Positions 58,761-64,000 of a stretch of DNA of 64,000 bases are shown here, piece after piece (positions within the stretch are counted from its first letter, which is position 1; the number at the start of each line of letters is the position of its first letter). A program made the position numbers and the translations under genes. The stretch spans positions 124,001-188,000 of the forward strand of contig NZ_JAXHMV010000013.1 in NCBI RefSeq assembly GCF_034521165.1, read 5' to 3'. This DNA comes from Thiohalophilus sp. GTDB taxonomy: Bacteria; Pseudomonadota; Gammaproteobacteria; UBA6429; Thiohalophilaceae. Under the pieces are notes generated by a model, which ran no database searches, was not told the DNA's origin, and was given only the letters and a program-made list of their open reading frames with translations.

Positions 58761-60128
58761 ATGAGTTTCGAAGTGATCAATCCGGCAACCGGTGAAAAGG
58801 ATGGCGAGTTTCCGGCCTGGGAAGATGCCCGGATCGACAATGCCCTGGCGGATACGGCTGCCGTTGCGCCGCAATGGGCCGAGCGCTCCATTGCCGAACG
58901 CTGCGAGCTGATGCGCGGGGTAGCCGGGGTACTGCGGGACAACAAGGAAAAATATGCCGGTCTGATTACCCGGGAGATGGGCAAACTGATTGGCGAAGCT
59001 CGCGGGGAGATCGAAAAATGTGCCTGGGTCTGTGAATACTATGCCGACAAGGCGCCGGAGTTTTTACACGACGAGCCCATCGAAAGCGATGCGGGCAAAA
59101 GCTATGTGGCCTATCAGCCGCTGGGGACGGTACTGGCCGTCATGCCGTGGAATTTCCCCTTCTGGCAGGTTTTCCGCTTTGCCGCACCCGCCCTGTGCGC
59201 CGGCAATACCGGTCTGCTCAAGCATGCCTCCAACGTACCGCAATGTGCCATGGCTATTGAGGAAATATTCCGCGAAGCCGGGTTCCCTGATGGCGTGTTT
59301 ACCGCGTTGATGATTCGCGCCTCGCAGGTACAAAAGGTGATTGAGGATCCCCGCGTTCACGCTGTTACCCTGACCGGCAGCGAGCCGGCCGGGCGCAAGG
59401 TAGCGGCGGTGGCCGGATCGGTGTTGAAAAAAAGTGTCCTGGAACTGGGTGGATCGGATGCCTTTATTGTGCTGGAAGACGCGGATCTGGACGAGGCGGT
59501 CAAAAGCGCCGTGGCCTCACGCTTTCTCAATGCCGGGCAGAGCTGCATCGCGGCCAAGCGCTTTATCGTGGTGGACGCCGTCGCCGAGGACTTTGTTGCC
59601 CGCTTCAAGGCTGGCGTCGAGAGCCTGCAGGCGGGCGATCCGATGGATGACAATACCAGCCTGGCGCCGATGGCACGCACGGATTTGCGCGAGGATCTGC
59701 ACAAGCAGGTGGTTGACAGCCTGGCCGCGGGCGCGGTGAATATCACCGGCTGCGAGATCGACGACCAACGGCCGGGGGCCTATTACAAGGCGTCGATTCT
59801 GGATCAGGTCAGCCCCGGAATGCGGGCCTATAGCGAGGAGCTGTTCGGTCCGGTGGCCATCGTGATCCGGGCGCGGGACGAGGCCGATGCCCTGCGGATT
59901 GCCAACGACAGCAGCTTCGGGCTGGGTGGCAATGTCTGGACACGGGATACGGATCGGGGCGAACGCCTGGCCCGGCAGATGGAATGCGGTTGTGCTTTCG
60001 TCAACAGCTTCGTCAAAAGCGATCCCCGCCTGCCGTTCGGTGGCATCAAACACTCCGGCTACGGCCGCGAACTGTCCCATCACGGCATCCACGAATTCGT
60101 CAGCGCCAAAACGGTCTGGATTAAATAA
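58761..60128 (+). CDS. Succinate-semialdehyde dehydrogenase family protein
   Basis: NAD(P)-dependent aldehyde dehydrogenase, 455 residues. Substrate channel and cofactor motifs: PLGTVLAVMPWNFPFWQVFR, LTGSEPAGRKVAAVAGSVLK, the catalytic Glu in LELGGSDAFIVLEDAD and Cys in NAGQSCIAAKRFIVVDA, and FGGIKHSGYGRELSHHGIHE. The pattern is that of the shorter GabD/Sad-like succinate-semialdehyde dehydrogenases. In an autotroph with an incomplete TCA cycle this could bypass to succinate; that is inference. AAGGAG precedes the ATG. Monocistronic. Confidence 0.9.
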   Translation: MSFEVINPATGEKDGEFPAWEDARIDNALADTAAVAPQWAERSIAERCELMRGVAGVLRDNKEKYAGLITREMGKLIGEARGEIEKCAWVCEYYADKAPEFLHDEPIESDAGKSYVAYQPLGTVLAVMPWNFPFWQVFRFAAPALCAGNTGLLKHASNVPQCAMAIEEIFREAGFPDGVFTALMIRASQVQKVIEDPRVHAVTLTGSEPAGRKVAAVAGSVLKKSVLELGGSDAFIVLEDADLDEAVKSAVASRFLNAGQSCIAAKRFIVVDAVAEDFVARFKAGVESLQAGDPMDDNTSLAPMARTDLREDLHKQVVDSLAAGAVNITGCEIDDQRPGAYYKASILDQVSPGMRAYSEELFGPVAIVIRARDEADALRIANDSSFGLGGNVWTRDTDRGERLARQMECGCAFVNSFVKSDPRLPFGGIKHSGYGRELSHHGIHEFVSAKTVWIK

Positions 60129-60173
60129 CGGTGGCTATTCACCTGTGACATCTTTTCTTATTGCCGGCTTGAA

Positions 60174-60416
60174 TATCGCAGAGGACGCGGAGGCGCGGAG
60201 TCGCAGAGTAATTTAATTCAGTTCAGGTAACACCGAGAATACCGAAAAGCACTGAAGTCACTGAAAATATTTTTAAATGGAATATTCGGTGTCTTCGGTG
60301 AATTCAGTGTTGTCAGTGGTAATAATAAACCGGACCTGGCTGTCTATCCGGTCTGGCGAAAAGCTGTAAATAAATAATTATTTCTCTGCGCCTCCGCGAC
60401 TCTGCGTCCTCCGCGT
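60174..60416. repeat. Two nested periodic inverted-repeat elements (G)
   Basis: Outer pair: units of the CGCAGAG/CGCGGAG type at 60176-60209, inverted at 60382-60416. Inner pair: units of the CACCGAGAA/CACTGAAG type at 60230-60267, inverted at 60287-60320. One element sits inside another of the same design but different wording. No gene in 60129-60446. Confidence 0.88.
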
Positions 60417-60446
60417 TAATATCCAGGGTTTAGAAAAAAGCCGGGC

Positions 60447-62135
60447 CTAGATGTCAAATCGTTCGTGGAGAATCCGGGGCTTGCCGAAGTAGTAGCCCTG
60501 TCCCCAGTTGATGCCGATTTCGCGCAAGGCTTCCACGGTCGGTTGATCTTCGACAAACTCGCCGACGGTAATCAGGTCGAGATCGCTGGCAATGCCCTGT
60601 ATACCCTTGACGATGGCCCGTACCCGGGGCTCGGTTGTTACCCGGCGGATCAACTGGCCGTCGATTTTTAAAAAAGAGACCGGCAGGTCGGACAGATAGT
60701 TGAGAGAGGAGTAACCGACGCCAAAATCATCGATGGCCAGGCGCAGGCCGAAGTCGAGAAACGGCGCGAGAATTTTCCGGGCTTCGCCGAGGTTGTGCAG
60801 CAGGGCCTGTTCGGTAATTTCGATTACCAGCGGTTTTTCGTTGCCGAGCCGATCCCCGCAGGCTTTGCATTCCTGCAGGGCCGTATCCAGTATGCCCTGA
60901 ATCAACTGCGGATGGCGCAGCAGTTCGGCGGAGATGTTTACAAAATGCGGGTGGGGTGATTCCCCCTGAAGCACACTGTTGCTGCAACGCAAAATGGCCT
61001 GGCGTGCCACCTCATAGTCGATCCGGTGCACCAGTTGCAGGTGGACCGCGGCATCGATAAATTGTTCGGCCGGCAGCGGCTCGCCGTCAGGGCTGATGAT
61101 GCGGGCCAGAGCTTCATCGGCGACTTGCTCACCGGTTTGCAGATCGATCAGGGGCTGGTAAGCCGGAATAATCCGGTTTTCACGCAGGGCGTTTTCCAGT
61201 TGGGTCGCGATGCTTAAAAACGAGCCGTGTTTTTCCCGACTGCTGGATATCCGGTCGCGCCCCGCGCGTTTGGCTTCATACAGTGCAGCGTCGGCGACTC
61301 TTAATATATCGGCAACGTGCTTGCCGTCCTGAGAATAGTTGGCGACACCGATGCTGGTGGTGGTGAAGATTTCCCGTTGCCCGGTACTGAGCGAGAAATT
61401 CGCGATGCCTTTGCGTATTTGTTCGGCGATTTTCAATCCGGTCTCGAAATCGACCTCGGGCAGTATGCATAAAAACTCTTCTCCGCCCCAGCGACCGATA
61501 TACTCACGTTCACCCAGAAGCTGTTTGAGTTGATTGGCAATATGCTGCAAGAGCAGATCACCTGCAGAGTGCCCGTAACTGTCATTAATCAGCTTGAAGC
61601 GATCCAGGTCGAGCAACAGAACCGTATAGGGTTTACCCGAGGCTTTGTGTTGCAGATGCAGTTCCGTCAGATTTTGTTGTATTGCATCGCGATTCAGTAA
61701 GCCGGTCAGGGGGTCGAAGTTCGGTAATTGGTTCAGGGAAATATCATACCGTTCAAGATGGCTGACATCGTGAAAAATAATGACCGCCGTCGTGCTATCC
61801 AGTGGTGTAATGCTGAAATCGACGGTGATTGTCTGATGGCCGGATTTTTTCAGTTGCTGACGCCGATAAGGCCCAAAGGACTTTTTCTGTTCCAGGCACT
61901 GCTGAATGAGGGCGCTGTTGAGCGTGGGGGATTGCGGTTGTGCCGTGAAAATATCCGCCACCGGTTTGCCCAGGTATTGTTCTGTACTCTGGCCGAGTAC
62001 TTGCCAGGCAGCGGGATTGATGAAGGTGATTTTGGCTTCGCGATCAATACCGATGGCCCCGTCCTGGAGACGATTCAACAATTGCTCGCCGCTGAGATAG
62101 GGCGATGCAGGGTTGTCCCGAACATGGTTCGACAC
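60447..62135 (-). CDS. PAS-GGDEF-EAL cyclic-di-GMP signalling protein
   Basis: Cytosolic c-di-GMP enzyme of 562 residues. PAS domain (about 15-125: GAIGIDREAKITFINPAAWQ), GGDEF domain (about 135-300) with GRWGGEEFLCILPE and no RxxD inhibitory site, and EAL domain (about 315-560) with the catalytic set: DEALARI, VNISAEL, VIEITE, LAIDDFGVGYSSLNYL, FLKIDGQLI and GEFVED. Both halves look potentially active. A GTG start at 62135 is supported by AGGAG nine bases upstream. No membrane segment. Divergent from the APC permease. Confidence 0.94.
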   Translation of the reverse strand: MSNHVRDNPASPYLSGEQLLNRLQDGAIGIDREAKITFINPAAWQVLGQSTEQYLGKPVADIFTAQPQSPTLNSALIQQCLEQKKSFGPYRRQQLKKSGHQTITVDFSITPLDSTTAVIIFHDVSHLERYDISLNQLPNFDPLTGLLNRDAIQQNLTELHLQHKASGKPYTVLLLDLDRFKLINDSYGHSAGDLLLQHIANQLKQLLGEREYIGRWGGEEFLCILPEVDFETGLKIAEQIRKGIANFSLSTGQREIFTTTSIGVANYSQDGKHVADILRVADAALYEAKRAGRDRISSSREKHGSFLSIATQLENALRENRIIPAYQPLIDLQTGEQVADEALARIISPDGEPLPAEQFIDAAVHLQLVHRIDYEVARQAILRCSNSVLQGESPHPHFVNISAELLRHPQLIQGILDTALQECKACGDRLGNEKPLVIEITEQALLHNLGEARKILAPFLDFGLRLAIDDFGVGYSSLNYLSDLPVSFLKIDGQLIRRVTTEPRVRAIVKGIQGIASDLDLITVGEFVEDQPTVEALREIGINWGQGYYFGKPRILHERFDI

Positions 62136-62236
62136 GTTTTGTTACTCCTGTTTGATGCGTTCCTGCATCCTGACCATCGAATTATGGTGAAAAATCGAGC
62201 AATCTGGATGTACTGCCTTAACTCATAGAATAGGAT

Positions 62237-63484
62237 ATGCACATGAACAATGACAAATCTTCCTTGTCCCGGCCCAATGAGTTGAGGCGCAGCCTGTCGT
62301 TGCCGCTGGTGACATTCTATGGTATCGGCACCATTTTGGGGGCCGGGATTTATGTTCTGGTCGGCAAGGTGGCCGGTGTGGCCGGCATGCTGACACCCCT
62401 TGCCTTTCTCGTTGCGGCGTTGATCGCGGGTTTTTCCGCGTTTTCCTATGCCGAACTGGCGGCACGCCTGCCCAAAAGCGCCAGCGAGGCGGTCTATGCC
62501 CAGGCGGGCTTTGGTCGGGCATCCCTGTCGCGGGTCATCGGCCTGTTAATGGTGCTGGTGGGCGTGGTGTCCAGTGCCACGTTGATGCACGGTTTTGCCG
62601 GTTATCTGCGGGTGTTTGTCCAGTGGCCGGATATCTGGGTCATGAACGTCATGATTCTGACGCTGGGCGCGGTGGTGATCTGGGGTATCACCCAGTCCGT
62701 GCTGATCGCGGTGATCATGACCCTGTTTGAAATGGCGGGGCTGGTACTGATTATCGGCGTAGCCGGCGACAGTCTGGGTTCACTTCCCGAACGTTGGCCG
62801 CAGTTGCTCACACCCGAAGCGCCGTTTGTCTGGTATGGCGTGTTGCTGGGGGCCTTCGTCGCCTTTTATGCGTTTATCGGCTTTGAGGATATGGTCAATG
62901 TGGCGGAGGAAGTGATTGATCCATCACGTAATCTGCCGAAGGCGATTATTCTGGTATTGATTATCGTCACCCTGTTCTACCTGCTGGTAACCCTGGTCAG
63001 TATTCTCAGCGTGGCGCCCGACAAATTAGCACAGACGGACGCGCCACTGGCCATGGTGTATGAACAGGCTACCGGCCGGGCGCCGTTGTTTATTACCCTG
63101 ATCAGTCTTGTTTCGGTGCTCAACGGTGCCCTGATTCAGATCATCATGGCGTCGCGCGTATTGTACGGACTCAGTCGCCAGGGCTGGTTGCCCGCGCTGC
63201 TCGGTCAGGTAGGTGAGCGAACCCGGACACCGATTCCGGCGATCCTCGTGGTGATTACGGCGATTGGGTTGTTTGCCCTGTTATTGCCGTTAATCAGCCT
63301 GGCCAGGCTGACCAGTTTGGTGACGCTGATCATTTTTACGTTGATGAATGTTGCCCTGTGGCGGATCAAACGGCGAGGGGACAGTTACCAGGGATTTCAG
63401 GTACCGTTATGGGTGCCGGTCGCGGGGGCCACGGTGAGTGTTCTGTTTCTGGTTTCGCAGCTGTATCAATTTTTTATGGACTGA
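62237..63484 (+). CDS. APC-family amino acid permease
   Basis: A 415-residue membrane protein with about twelve hydrophobic segments. APC superfamily features: the first-helix glycine motif TFYGIGTILGAGIYVLVGKV, SYAELAARLPKSASEAVYAQ, FYAFIGFEDMVNVAEEVIDP and ASRVLYGLSRQGWLPALLGQ. Substrate not predictable; amino acids or polyamines are usual. Two ATGs (62237 and 62243) are possible. It lies 4 bases before the TauE/SafE gene, so the two are probably co-transcribed. Confidence 0.92.
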   Translation: MHMNNDKSSLSRPNELRRSLSLPLVTFYGIGTILGAGIYVLVGKVAGVAGMLTPLAFLVAALIAGFSAFSYAELAARLPKSASEAVYAQAGFGRASLSRVIGLLMVLVGVVSSATLMHGFAGYLRVFVQWPDIWVMNVMILTLGAVVIWGITQSVLIAVIMTLFEMAGLVLIIGVAGDSLGSLPERWPQLLTPEAPFVWYGVLLGAFVAFYAFIGFEDMVNVAEEVIDPSRNLPKAIILVLIIVTLFYLLVTLVSILSVAPDKLAQTDAPLAMVYEQATGRAPLFITLISLVSVLNGALIQIIMASRVLYGLSRQGWLPALLGQVGERTRTPIPAILVVITAIGLFALLLPLISLARLTSLVTLIIFTLMNVALWRIKRRGDSYQGFQVPLWVPVAGATVSVLFLVSQLYQFFMD

Positions 63485-63488
63485 GTGA

Positions 63489-64000
63489 ATGGTAACCGGG
63501 TTGTTGTATCTGTTACTGGGCATGTTCGCCGGCGTGGCGGCCGGCCTGCTGGGGATCGGTGGCGGCCTGATTATCGTGCCGGTGCTGGTCTTTATTTTTC
63601 AGCAACAACAGTTCAGTAGCGAGGTGATCGTTCATCTGGCCGTCGGTACCTCGCTGGCGACTATTGTGTTGACCTCGATTTCCTCGGTACGCAGTCATCA
63701 TCAACATGGCGCGGTGCAGTGGCCGGTATTTGTCCGCATGGCGCCGGCCATCGTGCTGGGGGCGGTGCTGGGCTCGGTGATCGCCGACGAAATGCCGACC
63801 CGGGTGCTCAAATGGGTGTTTGCCATCTTCGAGCTGACGGTGGCCACGCAGATGATCCTGGCCTATCGGCCCAATCCGCATCGGGTGTTGCCGAACTGGC
63901 CGGGGCTGTCGCTGGCCGGCACGGTGATCGGAGCTGTGTCGGCCGTTGTCGGTATCGGGGGTGGCACTATGACCGTCCCGTTTCTGGTCTGGTGCAATGT
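63489..64000 (+). CDS. TauE/SafE family sulfite exporter-like protein, partial (3' end outside window)
   Basis: An open frame from ATG 63489 to the window end (170 residues seen). Hydrophobic segments and both glycine-rich repeats of the family are visible: GMFAGVAAGLLGIGGGLIIV near the start and VIGAVSAVVGIGGGTMTVPF near the cut, plus HLAVGTSLATIVLTSISSVR. TauE/SafE proteins export sulfite or organosulfonates; in a sulfur oxidiser that would fit, but substrate is not shown by sequence. Confidence 0.9.
   Translation, partial: MVTGLLYLLLGMFAGVAAGLLGIGGGLIIVPVLVFIFQQQQFSSEVIVHLAVGTSLATIVLTSISSVRSHHQHGAVQWPVFVRMAPAIVLGAVLGSVIADEMPTRVLKWVFAIFELTVATQMILAYRPNPHRVLPNWPGLSLAGTVIGAVSAVVGIGGGTMTVPFLVWCN

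Overview
The window comes from a chemolithoautotrophic gammaproteobacterium, most likely a sulfur-oxidiser-type lineage related to Chromatiales/Thiohalomonadales. This is inferred from the complete alpha-carboxysome locus with form IA Rubisco, the Pseudomonas-like pil/chp and pyr gene order, and the gammaproteobacterial rpsU-yqeY-dnaG-rpoD block. No rRNA, CRISPR array, phage or intact insertion sequence was seen. The last gene is cut by the window end.

Carbon fixation, 1-13972. One co-directional run encodes Rubisco (cbbL, cbbS), the carboxysome scaffold csoS2, carbonic anhydrase csoSCA, vertex proteins csoS4A/B, two hexameric shell proteins (csoS1), a ferritin-like protein, the Rubisco assembly factor acRAF and the positioning pair mcdA-mcdB. 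It continues into a bicarbonate-uptake module: an SbtA-type permease, a small PII-like protein and a SulP transporter with a large coiled-coil insertion. The regulator cbbR closes the run. Facing it on the minus strand is a 131-aa gene that aligns without gaps to the middle of CbbS. It appears to be a free-standing, diverged Rubisco small-subunit-like protein and is the most interesting object here.

14000-20300. An MFS transporter, a DUF2061 membrane protein, a peroxiredoxin-glutaredoxin fusion and glutathione reductase (thiol redox defence), a DUF4202 protein, a secreted TlpA-like thioredoxin and a tRNA with CAT anticodon.

20300-28323. The macromolecular-synthesis block (rpoD, dnaG, yqeY, rpsU, with tsaD divergent) is split between dnaG and yqeY by four 205-bp repeat units. 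A separate array of four 53-bp repeats lies between the tRNA and the rpoD terminator. trmB follows.

28324-32514. Small envelope genes: a DUF4197 lipoprotein, an OmpA-family lipoprotein, an RDD pseudogene, DUF3185, GlsB/YeaQ-type, TspO and a DCC thiol oxidoreductase.

32842-57494. This is the neighbourhood known from Pseudomonas aeruginosa (pyrC'-pyrB-pyrR-ruvX-yqgE-tonB-gshB next to pilGHIJK-chpABC, then rsmE and bioA), with gshA, apbE, a NusG-II protein and a Gx-family membrane protein added. The left half runs on the minus strand (pyrimidine and glutathione synthesis, TonB). The right half runs on the plus strand and encodes the Chp chemosensory system for type IV pili, including a 1982-aa hybrid kinase.

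57600-64000. An NDUFA9-type epimerase-like protein, succinate-semialdehyde dehydrogenase, a PAS-GGDEF-EAL protein, an APC permease and a partial TauE/SafE exporter.

Many intergenic gaps carry inverted pairs of short periodic repeats. They share one architecture but differ in base sequence from gap to gap.
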